In this document: positions 27,188-36,241 of the stretch, in pieces
How the letters are laid out: every line of letters starts with the position of its first letter
Numbering within the stretch: position 1 is the first letter of the stretch
Assembly: GCA_947499975.1 (NCBI GenBank)
Contig: CANMQE010000006.1
Location: forward strand, 1 to 64,000
Reading direction: 5' to 3'
Source: an uncultured Sphingomonadaceae bacterium
GTDB lineage: Bacteria; Pseudomonadota; Alphaproteobacteria; Sphingomonadales; Sphingomonadaceae
DNA: 64,000 nucleotides
Position numbers and translations under genes: made by a program
Notes under the pieces: model-generated
What the model was told of the DNA's origin: nothing
Database searches by the model: none
Seen by the model: only the letters and a program-made list of their open reading frames with translations

Positions 27188-28009
27188 TCAATCCTCGGCG
27201 AACACCCAATCAAGATATGCCGCAAGGCGCACGCCCGATTGCGCGAGGCGTTCCTCCACGGTCGGCATCCATCTCCAGTGATAGTCGTAGCCTATCATCG
27301 AAGGCGATTGCTCCGTACCCTGACCAGCCTCTCCGCCGGTAGCGGGGTATATCTCATCACGAAGCAACGCGCTTTCGGCCACCCAGTCCGCCGGGTCCGC
27401 ATCCCACCAGGTGATCGTCTCGCCCGGCCCGATGCGGCGGTCCAGCCGATCTGCATATTCGGTGTAGGACAGTTGCTGACGCAAGACCATGCCTTCGTCC
27501 CACACCCAGTGCAGGTTCGTGCGGGTATCGAACCAGTCCACGATGAAATCATTGCCGCCGCGATCGCGTCCGTTCCCGGCGTGCAAAGGCTGGTGAAGAT
27601 CGGACACGATATGCACGATGAAGCGCAGCGCGCGGGCCTTTTCTTCTTGAGGCGCGCTGTCGCTGCGCAGCGTTTCGGTGAAATCGGAAAGCGCCGTCAG
27701 CGCGTCGCCCTCGGGCGGATGCGCGATATGTTCGATGCTCTCACCCGGCGGCAGCGTTACATAGTGAAAGGGGGACGCCGTTTCCTGCCAGAATACATCC
27801 GGGTTGGAACGCTGCTCGTCAGGCCAGGTGCCGGCCTCGGCCAATCCCTCCTGCCCCAGTATCTGCGTTATCCGGGCACGGGTCTTCCCGCTCACCTTCT
27901 TCTCTGCAATGTCCGCGCTGACCCGGTGGCCGATGGGCCCCCAGGCATGGGCAGGTGCGGAAAGAACGGCGGCGGCAAGCACGGACGTGCAAATCAGGTT
28001 TTTGGACAT
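27188..28009 (-). CDS. Exported S1/P1 nuclease
   Basis: From ATG 28007-28009 the 273-residue product has a signal peptide (SVLAAAVLSAPAHA) and mature N-terminus WGPIGHRVSADIA, where the terminal tryptophan and the first histidine are zinc ligands in P1 nuclease. Further zinc ligands appear in FHYVTLPPG, RFIVHIVSDLHQPLHAG and GGNDFIVDWF, the family's tri-zinc set. S1/P1 enzymes degrade single-stranded DNA and RNA and remove 3'-phosphates. Outside the cell this would feed the nucleoside-uptake genes nearby. The frame stays open to 28129, but that extension precedes the signal peptide and is arginine-rich, so I discount it. The next gene, amn, lies 40 bases on in the same direction. Confidence 0.9.
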   Translation of the reverse strand: MSKNLICTSVLAAAVLSAPAHAWGPIGHRVSADIAEKKVSGKTRARITQILGQEGLAEAGTWPDEQRSNPDVFWQETASPFHYVTLPPGESIEHIAHPPEGDALTALSDFTETLRSDSAPQEEKARALRFIVHIVSDLHQPLHAGNGRDRGGNDFIVDWFDTRTNLHWVWDEGMVLRQQLSYTEYADRLDRRIGPGETITWWDADPADWVAESALLRDEIYPATGGEAGQGTEQSPSMIGYDYHWRWMPTVEERLAQSGVRLAAYLDWVFAED

Positions 28010-28247
28010 GCCACGAATGTGCCGCTGCAATATGGCAGCGCGATGAAATCTGCGTCTGCGAGCCTGCGTCTCTTCCTCGTTTCCAGCCCTTCTCACTAGA
28101 TCTTCCCTCCTGAACTCGGTGATCGACATCGCGTTTGCCCGTTAATGGTTATCGGGCGTTTCGCCAATGGTGCACCTTCTTGCCCCGGGGGTTGGCGGAA
28201 TGGCGTACTGGGCCTATCCCTTTGACAGGTTTGAGGAGAGTTGCTTG

Positions 28248-29585
28248 ATGAAAGCCCAGATAGGCGCAAGGCTGCTGAGCAGGATCAACGATCGCAGCGC
28301 GACTGTCGGGATTATCGGCATGGGCTATGTCGGACTGCCGCTCGCCCTGGCTTTGGTGAATGCAGGCTTCACCGTCACGGGATTCGACGTTGACGAGAAG
28401 AAGGCCAGCCAACTGAACGCGGGCCGAAGCTATTTCAAGCATATCGACAGCGCGAAGACCGCCAGCGCCATCGCCACGCAGCGATTTTCCGCAACAACCG
28501 ATTTCGCCGGCCTCTCGGAATGCGACGTGATCGCCATCTGTGTGCCCACGCCGCTGGACCATCATAACGAGCCGAACCTCAGCTTCGTGACGGACACGGC
28601 TGACAAGATCGCGCACACCTTGCGGCAAGGCCAGCTTGTGGTGCTGGAATCCACCACCTATCCGGGCACCACGGACGAGGTGGTAAAGGACCGCCTCGAG
28701 CTTGGCGGAATGAAAAGCGGAAAAGACTTTTTCCTCGCCTTTTCGCCGGAGCGCGAGGATCCGGGCAATCTTGATTTCGGTACGACATCGATCCCGAAGG
28801 TGGTCGGCGCGGATGACGATGTAGCGCGGGAGGCGGCGTTCAGCTTCTACAGCGCCTTCATCGACACGGTCGTGCCGGTTTCCAGCACCCGCACGGCGGA
28901 AGCGACAAAACTTACGGAGAACATCTTCCGCTCCGTCAATATCGCGCTCGTCAACGAACTGAAGGTGATATTCGAGCCGATGGGCGTGGATGTATGGGAA
29001 GTGATCGAGGCGGCCAAGACCAAGCCCTTCGGTTTCATGCCCTTCTACCCCGGGCCGGGCCTCGGCGGGCACTGCATCCCGATAGACCCGTTTTACCTGA
29101 CGTGGAAAGCGCGCGAATATGCGGTGCCGACCCGGTTCATCGAACTTGCCGGCCAGATCAATTCAAGCATGCCGACGCGCGTGGTGGAAAAGCTGGCGCT
29201 GGCGGTGGACCAGCGGCACGAGCGCGGGCTGCGCGGAACGAAAATCCTCGTGCTGGGCGCGGCTTACAAGAAAAATGTCGATGACATGCGTGAAAGCCCT
29301 GCCCTGCAGATCATGGAACTGCTGGAAAAGCGGCAGGCGAAATTCGACTATTACGATCCGTTCGTCGCAGAAATCCCGAAGACGCGTGAGCATCCGGGGC
29401 TTCGCGGGCGGTCCAGCGTTGCGTGGAAGGAAGACCTTGGCGCCGATTACGACGCGGTGCTGCTGGTGACCGATCACGACGATTTCGATTACGAGGCCAT
29501 CCTGCGCCATGCCCCATTGGTGGTGGATACGCGCAATGCCTTCCGCAAGGCCGGGCTCAGCGGCGAGAACCTCTTCCAGGCCTGA
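28248..29585 (+). CDS. wbpA: UDP-N-acetyl-D-glucosamine 6-dehydrogenase (nucleotide-sugar dehydrogenase)
   Basis: I start at ATG 28248, with GAGGAGAG 7 bases upstream, giving 445 residues. The N-terminal Rossmann motif VGIIGMGYVGLPLALAL binds NAD. The central dimerization helix TEATKLTENIFRSVNIALVNE and the catalytic loop GPGLGGHCIPIDPFY follow, with nucleophile Cys276. The C-terminal domain contains GAAYKKNVDDMRESPAL. The protein best resembles the WbpA/TviB-type branch making UDP-GlcNAcA for polysaccharide or lipopolysaccharide, but UDP-glucose cannot be ruled out. No other glycan biosynthesis gene is next to it. Confidence 0.86.
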   Translation: MKAQIGARLLSRINDRSATVGIIGMGYVGLPLALALVNAGFTVTGFDVDEKKASQLNAGRSYFKHIDSAKTASAIATQRFSATTDFAGLSECDVIAICVPTPLDHHNEPNLSFVTDTADKIAHTLRQGQLVVLESTTYPGTTDEVVKDRLELGGMKSGKDFFLAFSPEREDPGNLDFGTTSIPKVVGADDDVAREAAFSFYSAFIDTVVPVSSTRTAEATKLTENIFRSVNIALVNELKVIFEPMGVDVWEVIEAAKTKPFGFMPFYPGPGLGGHCIPIDPFYLTWKAREYAVPTRFIELAGQINSSMPTRVVEKLALAVDQRHERGLRGTKILVLGAAYKKNVDDMRESPALQIMELLEKRQAKFDYYDPFVAEIPKTREHPGLRGRSSVAWKEDLGADYDAVLLVTDHDDFDYEAILRHAPLVVDTRNAFRKAGLSGENLFQA

Positions 29586-29726
29586 CCGGCCCGCCTGTTG
29601 CGCCGCCCCCCAATAACCGATTTTTTGCATCGCTCGTCCGCTTGGCGATTGACCATGGGCCCCGCTTGCAGCAAAGGGGGCTTGCCTGTCGATTCGCATA
29701 TGTGAAAACATGGTGTGATCGTCTGG

Positions 29727-29933
29727 CCGCGCGGGAGAGCGTTTTGACACTTCCCCGTCAGGACCGCCGAAGGAGCAACCGCCCCGGAAACTCTCAGGCG
29801 AAATGGACCGCGCGACCAGTCTAGGCACTCTGGAAAGCGCCTGCCCTATCGCTTGGCAGGCCACCGAAGGGGTAAGCGCGAGGCCCGCGAGGGAACCGGC
29901 GTCAAGTCTCTCAGGTTCAACAGACAGAGGGGG
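29727..29933 (+). ncRNA. Tandem glycine riboswitch
   Basis: Two aptamers in series fit the gcvT motif. The first runs from GCGGGAGAGCG (29731) through CGCCGAAGGAGCAACCG to AAACTCTCAGGCGAAA. The second runs from CTCTGGAAAGCGCC (29828) through CACCGAAGGGGTAAGCG to AAGTCTCTCAGGTTCAACAG. The pair lies directly in front of gcvT with about 55 bases to its start. Such leaders switch on glycine cleavage genes when glycine is high. No clear terminator stem follows, so translation control or an initiation switch is possible. Confidence 0.9.
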
Positions 29934-29988
29934 CATGGCGAAAGGGCCCGATGTCCGGGCACTGCCGCGCCACGCCGGGGACCTGCCG

Positions 29989-31134
29989 ATGAGCGACACT
30001 GAAGAGTTTGAAGAACAGCCGCCCGAAAAACTGCCGCTGGATGCATGGCACCGCGAGCATGGCGCGCGCATGGTGCCCTTTGCCGGTTACGAGATGCCGA
30101 TCCAGTACGCCAAGGAAGCCGGCGGCGGCATCGTTGCAGAACATGACTGGACGCGCACGCACGCCAGCCTGTTCGATGTAAGCCACATGGGCCAGCTTGC
30201 CGTTGCGGGCGACAATGCCGCTGGCGAACTGGAAAAGCTGCTGCCCGCCAGCCTCGGCAACCTTGCCGAGGGGCAGATGCGCTATTCCTTCCTTCTGACA
30301 GAGGCTGGCGGGATCATCGACGATCTCATCGTCACCAACACCGGCCCGCACCTGGCGCTGGTGGTGAACGGGGCGTGCAAGTGGGACGACATAGCCCATC
30401 TGCGCGAACACCTGGATGACGATGTCACCCTGACCCATTACGACGATTTTGCCCTCCTTGCCCTGCAGGGGCCGGAAGCTGTGGATGTGCTGGATGCACT
30501 GATACCCGGCGTTGCCCGGCTCACTTTCATGCGGGCAGGCCTGTTCCAGTGGAACGGGCAGCATGTCTGGATCAGCCGTGCTGGCTATACCGGGGAGGAC
30601 GGTTTCGAAATCTCGATCCACGAGACGCATGTACGCGCCCTGGCCGATGCGCTGGTGGCGGATGACCGGGTGAAGCCCGCCGGGCTGGGCGCACGCGATT
30701 CCCTGCGGCTGGAAGCGGGTCTTCCGCTTTACGGCCACGATCTCGACCTCGACACCGATCCCGTCAGCGCGGGCCTTGGCTTCGCGCTGCCGAAATCACG
30801 GCGCGAGAAGGGCGGCTTTGCCGGGCACGCAGCCACGATGGCGCGGCTGGAAGACGGCGGCAGCGCCAGCCGCCGCGTTGGCCTGGCGCTGGAAGGGCGG
30901 CTGCCCGCGCGCGAGGGGGCCAAGGTCTTCTCCGGCAATGCGCTGGTCGGCACCGTTACCAGCGGCGGGTTCTCCCCCACGCTGGGCCACCCCATCGCCA
31001 TGGCCATGATCGAGAGCGAGCAGGCCACAGACGGCACCAAGCTTGAAATTGAGGTACGCAGCAAGCGGCTTCCCGCGCGCGTCGTGCCGCTTCCCTTCGT
31101 TCCCCACAAATACGTCCGTAAAGGAGCCTCCTGA
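29989..31134 (+). CDS. gcvT: Glycine cleavage system aminomethyltransferase (T protein)
   Basis: The start ATG 29989 has GGGGA 7 bases upstream; an upstream ATG at 29935 lies at the riboswitch edge. The 381-residue protein shows T-protein signatures: [34 protein letters not shown], an [14 protein letters not shown] stretch and [13 protein letters not shown], and a C-terminal folate-binding barrel ending near [14 protein letters not shown]. It moves the aminomethyl carbon from lipoyl-GcvH to tetrahydrofolate, releasing ammonia. It is the first of four gcv genes; gcvH begins at the last base of this gene's stop codon. Confidence 0.95.
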   Translation: MSDTEEFEEQPPEKLPLDAWHREHGARMVPFAGYEMPIQYAKEAGGGIVAEHDWTRTHASLFDVSHMGQLAVAGDNAAGELEKLLPASLGNLAEGQMRYSFLLTEAGGIIDDLIVTNTGPHLALVVNGACKWDDIAHLREHLDDDVTLTHYDDFALLALQGPEAVDVLDALIPGVARLTFMRAGLFQWNGQHVWISRAGYTGEDGFEISIHETHVRALADALVADDRVKPAGLGARDSLRLEAGLPLYGHDLDLDTDPVSAGLGFALPKSRREKGGFAGHAATMARLEDGGSASRRVGLALEGRLPAREGAKVFSGNALVGTVTSGGFSPTLGHPIAMAMIESEQATDGTKLEIEVRSKRLPARVVPLPFVPHKYVRKGAS

Positions 31135-31508
31135 TGCCCCGTTATTTCACCGAAGAACATGAATGGATCGATGTGGAGGGGGAAACCGCCACGATCGGCA
31201 TTACCGATTATGCGCAGGAACAGCTCGGCGATATCGTATTCGTCGAAGTGCCGCAGGAAGGCACCGAACTGGCCAAGGGAGCGGAAGCTGCCGTGGTGGA
31301 AAGCGTGAAGGCGGCAAGCGACGTCTATGCGCCGATCAGTGGCACAGTCACCGAGGGTAACAGCGCGCTGGAGGACGAGCCGGAACTGGTGAACTCCAGC
31401 CCCGAGGAAGAAGGCTGGTTCTTCCGCATCACCGTATCCGACAAGGGCCAGCTCGACGCCCTGATGGATGAAGGCGCCTACAAGACATTCTGCGAAGGGC
31501 TTGATTGA
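31134..31508 (+). CDS. gcvH: Glycine cleavage system H protein
   Basis: The 124-residue lipoyl carrier has the standard start [10 protein letters not shown] and the lipoylation loop [17 protein letters not shown], with K59 as the modified lysine. It shuttles the aminomethyl group between the P, T and L proteins. The start codon shares its A with the gcvT stop (TGATG junction), which couples the two. Length is typical. The dihydrolipoamide dehydrogenase (L protein) and a lipoate ligase are not in this window and would come from elsewhere in the genome. Confidence 0.96.
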   Translation: MPRYFTEEHEWIDVEGETATIGITDYAQEQLGDIVFVEVPQEGTELAKGAEAAVVESVKAASDVYAPISGTVTEGNSALEDEPELVNSSPEEEGWFFRITVSDKGQLDALMDEGAYKTFCEGLD

Positions 31509-31513
31509 CGATC

Positions 31514-32890
31514 ATGCGTTACCTCCCCCTCACCGATCCCGATCGCGGCGCCATGCTAGAAAAGATCGGCGCTGCAAGCGTGGACGCGCTGTTCGCCGAC
31601 GTTCCCGCCAGCCACTATCTCGATGGCCCCGTGAAGGGGCTGCCGCTCCACGCCAGCGAGATGGCGGTGGAAAAGCACATGCGGCAACTCTCGAAGCAGA
31701 ACCTGGCCGCAGCCGACGCCGCCTTCTTCTGCGGTGCGGGGGCCTATCGCCACCACGTGCCCGCCACGGTGGATCACATCATCCAGCGCGGCGAGTTCCT
31801 GACGGCCTACACGCCATACCAGCCGGAAATCGCGCAGGGCACGCTGCAGATGCTGTTCGAGTTCCAGACGCAGGTCGCGCGCCTTTATGGCTGCGCGGTG
31901 GCCAATGCCTCGATGTACGATGGCTCGACCGCCTGCTGGGAAGCGATCGTGATGGCCGCGCGCCTGACGAAGCGGAACCGGATCCTGATCGGCGGCGGGG
32001 TGCATCCGCACTACGTCTCCGTCGCGCAGACGATGGCGCGCTTCACCCCCGGCCATGTCGATTACGAATTGCCGGTGCTGGCATCCGACGCGGGCGAGGA
32101 TGCACTGATCGCGCGCATGGATGAAGATACCAGCTGCGTGGTGGTGCAATATCCCGACATCATGGGCCGCATCCCCGATCTGCAACGCATCGCCGATGCC
32201 GCGCATGAAAAGGGCGCGCTGGTGATCGCGGTGAATACAGAACCGGTGGCGCTGGGCGCACTGGAAGCGCCCGGCAATCTTGGCGCGGATATCGTGGTGG
32301 GCGAAGGCCAGTCGATCGGCGTGGGCCTGCAGTTCGGCGGCCCGTATCTGGGCCTGTTTGCCATTACCAATCCCAAGCACGTGCGGCAGATGCCCGGCAG
32401 GCTGTGCGGCGAAACCCGCGACGCCGATGGCAAGCGCGGCTTCGTGCTCACGCTTTCCACCCGCGAACAGCACATCCGCCGTGAAAAGGCGACGTCGAAC
32501 ATATGCACCAATTCCGGTCTCTGCGCCCTCGCCTTTTCCGTCCACATGACGCTGCTGGGTGAAAAGGGGCTGACGGCGCTCGCCGCCGAGAACCATCGTC
32601 TCGCCTGCCTTGCCGCCGACCGCCTCGAGAAGGTGCCCGGCGCAAAGGTGCTGAACGATACGTTCTTCAACGAGTTCACGCTGGTGCTGGATACCGAAAC
32701 CCGTCCGCTGGTGCGCGATCTGGCCGCCAGGGGCGTGCTGGCCGGCGTATCGCTGGGGCGTCTCTTCCCCGATGGCGACGGGCGCGAGAATGGCCTGCTC
32801 GTCACCATCACGGAAACCAACACCGAGGACGATATCGAGACGCTGGCCAAGGCCCTCGAAGGCGCGCTTGGCGAAGGAGAAGCGGCATGA
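31514..32890 (+). CDS. gcvPA: Glycine dehydrogenase (decarboxylating) subunit 1
   Basis: The 458-residue protein is the N-terminal half of the split P protein. Signatures include MRYLPLTDPDRGAML, AGAYRHHVPATVDHIIQRGE, FLTAYTPYQPEIAQGTLQ and LVIAVNTEPVALGALEAPG. Together with GcvPB it decarboxylates glycine with pyridoxal phosphate and passes the aminomethyl group to GcvH. I use ATG 31514; a TTG lies 9 bases earlier. The 3' end overlaps gcvPB by 4 bases, fitting equal expression of the two subunits. Confidence 0.95.
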   Translation: MRYLPLTDPDRGAMLEKIGAASVDALFADVPASHYLDGPVKGLPLHASEMAVEKHMRQLSKQNLAAADAAFFCGAGAYRHHVPATVDHIIQRGEFLTAYTPYQPEIAQGTLQMLFEFQTQVARLYGCAVANASMYDGSTACWEAIVMAARLTKRNRILIGGGVHPHYVSVAQTMARFTPGHVDYELPVLASDAGEDALIARMDEDTSCVVVQYPDIMGRIPDLQRIADAAHEKGALVIAVNTEPVALGALEAPGNLGADIVVGEGQSIGVGLQFGGPYLGLFAITNPKHVRQMPGRLCGETRDADGKRGFVLTLSTREQHIRREKATSNICTNSGLCALAFSVHMTLLGEKGLTALAAENHRLACLAADRLEKVPGAKVLNDTFFNEFTLVLDTETRPLVRDLAARGVLAGVSLGRLFPDGDGRENGLLVTITETNTEDDIETLAKALEGALGEGEAA

Positions 32891-34467
32891 ACCAGATGAA
32901 TGCCAGCGGGTGGAAACCCGGCACGCCCGTTCCCGCAGATCGCGACGTGGAGTTCCCCACTGTCACAGGTAACAAGGCGCTGATGCTGGAAGAGCGGCTG
33001 CTGTTCGAACTTGGCACGCGCGAGACGTGCGGCGTCGACCTGCCCGAACCCGATACCGATGCGCCAAACAGGCTGGGCAAGTTTGCCCGCAGGAAGGCGA
33101 TGGAACTGCCCGGTCTTTCGGAGCCTGAGACCGTTCGTCACTACACGCGCCTCAGCCGCCAGAACTACGCCATCGACCTTGGCCTCTTCCCGCTCGGCAG
33201 TTGCACCATGAAGCACAACCCGCGCCTGAACGAGAAGGTGGCGCGCATGCCCGGTTTCGCCGATGTGCATCCGCTGCAGCCGGTGGACACCATCAAGGGC
33301 GCACTGGGCGTGATCGACGAGCTTTCGCACTGGCTCATAGAACTCACCGGCATGAGCGCCGTCGCCATGAGCCCCAAGGCTGGCGCGCATGGCGAACTTT
33401 GCGGCATATTGTGCATCCGCGCCGCGCTGGAAGCACGCGGCGATGCCCGCAAGGTAGTGCTGGTGCCCGAAAGCGCCCACGGCACCAATCCCGCCACCGC
33501 GGCCTTTGCCGGCTACGAGGTGGAGGACATTCCCGCCGGCAAGGATGGCCGCGTGGACCTGGAAGCGCTGAAGGCGCGGCTTGGCCCCGACGTGGCGGGC
33601 GTGATGATCACCAACCCCAACACCTGCGGCCTGTTCGAGCGGGACATGAAGGCCATCTCCGACGCGGTGCACGAGGCGGGCGGACTGGTCTATTGCGACG
33701 GCGCCAATTTCAATGCGATAATGGGCCGCGTGCGTCCCGGCGATCTTGGCGTGGATGCGATGCACATCAATCTGCACAAGACCTTCTCCACCCCGCATGG
33801 CGGCGGTGGCCCCGGCTCCGGCCCGGTGGTGCTGTCAGAAGCGCTAGCGCCCTTCGCGCCCCTGCCATTCGTGGTGAAGGACGCGCAAAGCGGCGAATTG
33901 CAGCTGGTGGAAGAAGAGAACGTGGGCGATGCCTTCCCCGTCAGTTTTGGCCGGATGACGGCCTTCCATGGCCAGATGGGCATGTTCACCCGCGCGCTTA
34001 CCTACATCCTCAGCCACGGGGCGGACGGGCTGCGTCAGGCCTCCGGCGATGCCGTGCTGAACGCGAACTACCTGCTGCGCAGTCTGGACGATGTGCTGGA
34101 CGCGCCTTTCGGTGAAGCCGGCCACTGCATGCACGAGGCCCTGTTCAGCGACGATGGCTTTGCCGAGGGCATGAGCACGCTGGATGTTGCCAAGGGCCTG
34201 ATCGACGAAGGCTTCCACCCCATGACCATGTACTTCCCGCTGGTGGTGCACGGCGCGATGCTGGTGGAGCCGACCGAGACCGAGAGCAAGGCCGTGCTCG
34301 ACCAGTTCGTGACTGCCATGCGATCGCTTGCCCAGCGGGCGAAGGACGGGGACGAAACGCTGAAAAGCGCACCGCACCACGCCCCGCGCGCAAGGCTGGA
34401 CGAGGCGCAGGCCGCGCGCAAGCCGGTGCTGGTTTGGCAGGAAGCCGAGGAAGCCGAAGAGGCATAG
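32887..34467 (+). CDS. gcvPB: Glycine dehydrogenase (decarboxylating) subunit 2
   Basis: This 526-residue protein is the catalytic half of the split P protein. The pyridoxal-phosphate lysine is K298 in DAMHINLHKTFSTPHGGGGP. Other family signatures are GSCTMKHNPRLNEKVAR and MSPKAGAHGELCGILCIRAA. An acidic tail EAEEAEEA ends it. It overlaps gcvPA by 4 bases and is the last gene of the operon under the glycine riboswitch. An inverted repeat (TTGTCCGC at 34495, GCGGACAA at 34523) lies in the 73-bp gap before the next gene, without a T-run. Confidence 0.95.
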   Translation: MNQMNASGWKPGTPVPADRDVEFPTVTGNKALMLEERLLFELGTRETCGVDLPEPDTDAPNRLGKFARRKAMELPGLSEPETVRHYTRLSRQNYAIDLGLFPLGSCTMKHNPRLNEKVARMPGFADVHPLQPVDTIKGALGVIDELSHWLIELTGMSAVAMSPKAGAHGELCGILCIRAALEARGDARKVVLVPESAHGTNPATAAFAGYEVEDIPAGKDGRVDLEALKARLGPDVAGVMITNPNTCGLFERDMKAISDAVHEAGGLVYCDGANFNAIMGRVRPGDLGVDAMHINLHKTFSTPHGGGGPGSGPVVLSEALAPFAPLPFVVKDAQSGELQLVEEENVGDAFPVSFGRMTAFHGQMGMFTRALTYILSHGADGLRQASGDAVLNANYLLRSLDDVLDAPFGEAGHCMHEALFSDDGFAEGMSTLDVAKGLIDEGFHPMTMYFPLVVHGAMLVEPTETESKAVLDQFVTAMRSLAQRAKDGDETLKSAPHHAPRARLDEAQAARKPVLVWQEAEEAEEA

Positions 34468-34540
34468 CAACCGCATTTCGTTTCCGTTCACCGCTTGTCC
34501 GCTATTCTGCCATCCGGCATGGGCGGACAACGGGGGCTGC

Positions 34541-36160
34541 ATGAAACGAGTTTTGCATACCGGCGCTGCGCTGGCGGCTGTCACGATGACAGCCGCCGGC
34601 CCCACCACGCCCGTCTTTGCCGCGCACGGCGATGGCGCTCCACCTGCGACAGTATCCGCCAAGCAGACTGGCAAACCCATTCGCGCGAGTGGCGGGCCGA
34701 TCACGCTTGGCGAAATGCGCAGCGGCAACCTTCGGCGCGGCCAGCACGACTATGTTCTGGAGGCACGGGCCGGACAGCGGGTGCAGATCGCCCTGACTTC
34801 CGACGATTTCGACACCGTGCTGCGCATCACCGGGCCGGACGGCTTCGTGCTGGAAAACGACGACGGGCCCGATGGTACGCTCGACAGCCTGATCCGTGCG
34901 CTACTGCCTGCCGCCGGGCAGTACCGCGTCAGCGTCACCAGTTTCGATGACACCGGCAGCGGCGAATACCGGCTTGCCACGCTCGATCCAGCCAACCCCT
35001 TACCGGAGGGGACGCAGGCGCGCGGCATCACGATAGGGCAGCGGGTGAGCGGCCTGCTGGCGCAGAGCGATGCGCGGCGGATGGCAGGGCAGAATGTCGA
35101 CTACTATCGTTTCAACGGGCAACAGGGACAGCGCATCACGCTGGACATGGAATCCGCACGGCTAGATACCGTGCTGACCGTCTATCTGCCCGATGGCCAG
35201 ATCGAGGAGAACGACGATCGCCAGGGGCCGCAGGACAGCAATTCGCGCCTGTCCCTCTCCCTGCCGATGGACGGGACCTATATCATCGCCGCCAGCAGCT
35301 ATGCCCAGGGTGAAATCGGCGAGTATGCGCTGACACTGGCCCAGGCCGCGCCTGATGTGCGCACCGTGCGCCCTGCCAGCGGCACCGCGCGGGTCTTTGC
35401 CCTGAGCGTTGGCGTGGCGCATTACGAGCGGATCAGCCCGCTCAACCGCACCGACGAGGATGCCAGGCGCATCTCGCATGCACTGCGCGATGCAGGCGTT
35501 CTTGCACCCGCCAGCGTCACGCTCATCAACGCCGAGGCGACGCATGACAATTTTCGCAACGCGCTGGCCCATCTGGCCGGGCAGGTGGGGCCGGACGATA
35601 CGCTGCTGATCTTCTTTTCCGGCCATGGCGAGAAGGTGGAGAACACGAGTACGGAGCGCGATGGCAGTGCCGAGACGATCGAATTGTTCGATGCCCCGCT
35701 GTTCGATCACGAACTGGCACGGATGATGGATGGGGTGACGGCGCGCACCCTGTTGGTGATCGATGCCTGCTTTGCCGGCGGGTTCGATCAGGTGATCGAC
35801 CAGGCGGACAATCGCATGGGCATCTTCAGCTCTGACGCGGATACGCTCAGCCTGGTAGCGCAGGGAGAGAAATCCGGGGGCTACATCAGCCATATCTTCC
35901 GCCGCGCGCTGGAAGGAGAGGCGGACGCAAATGGCGACGGGGCGATGGAAGCGGGCGAATTGTCGGAATTCATGCGCCGCGAGTTCTACACCATGGTGCT
36001 GGCCGAACCCCTGAGCACGGAGGCCGAGGATTTTCGCGACCACCAGGTGCCCGGCTTCCAGCACATCATCGTTGATCGCGGCGGCGACGGGATGCCGTTC
36101 CAGCAGGTGTTGCTGAACTACGGCAGCGCATCCGGCACGGCACTCGCCCCCCGCGACTGA
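34541..36160 (+). CDS. Exported caspase-fold (peptidase C14) protein with PPC domains and EF-hand-like loop
   Basis: The 539-residue product begins with a signal peptide (to about residue 28, VFA). Two bacterial pre-peptidase C-terminal (PPC) domains follow, around 50-150 (GQRVQIALTSDDFDTVLRI) and 165-270 (GQRITLDMESARLDTVLTV). The caspase-like domain from about 285 has the dyad histidine H362 in FFSGHGEK and cysteine C410 in VIDACFAGG. After it, DANGDGAMEAGE (462-473) has the spacing of a calcium-binding EF-hand loop. Metacaspase-type enzymes cut after basic residues and often need calcium. The PPC domains and signal peptide place it in the periplasm or outside. It follows the gcv operon by 73 bp and ends before a bidirectional terminator. 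The substrate is unknown. Confidence 0.84.
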   Translation: MKRVLHTGAALAAVTMTAAGPTTPVFAAHGDGAPPATVSAKQTGKPIRASGGPITLGEMRSGNLRRGQHDYVLEARAGQRVQIALTSDDFDTVLRITGPDGFVLENDDGPDGTLDSLIRALLPAAGQYRVSVTSFDDTGSGEYRLATLDPANPLPEGTQARGITIGQRVSGLLAQSDARRMAGQNVDYYRFNGQQGQRITLDMESARLDTVLTVYLPDGQIEENDDRQGPQDSNSRLSLSLPMDGTYIIAASSYAQGEIGEYALTLAQAAPDVRTVRPASGTARVFALSVGVAHYERISPLNRTDEDARRISHALRDAGVLAPASVTLINAEATHDNFRNALAHLAGQVGPDDTLLIFFSGHGEKVENTSTERDGSAETIELFDAPLFDHELARMMDGVTARTLLVIDACFAGGFDQVIDQADNRMGIFSSDADTLSLVAQGEKSGGYISHIFRRALEGEADANGDGAMEAGELSEFMRREFYTMVLAEPLSTEAEDFRDHQVPGFQHIIVDRGGDGMPFQQVLLNYGSASGTALAPRD

Positions 36161-36180
36161 TCCTGACTGCACCATGTGAC

Positions 36181-36216
36181 AAAGGGCGGCAGGTCCATTC
36201 CGACCTGCCGCCCTTT
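36181..36216. terminator. Bidirectional terminator
   Basis: A perfect 15-bp stem, AAAGGGCGGCAGGTC and GACCTGCCGCCCTTT, with a 6-base loop lies between two convergent genes. A and T runs at the foot serve both directions. Confidence 0.88.
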
Positions 36217-36241
36217 CGATATTTGCCGGCTGTGTTCTGTT

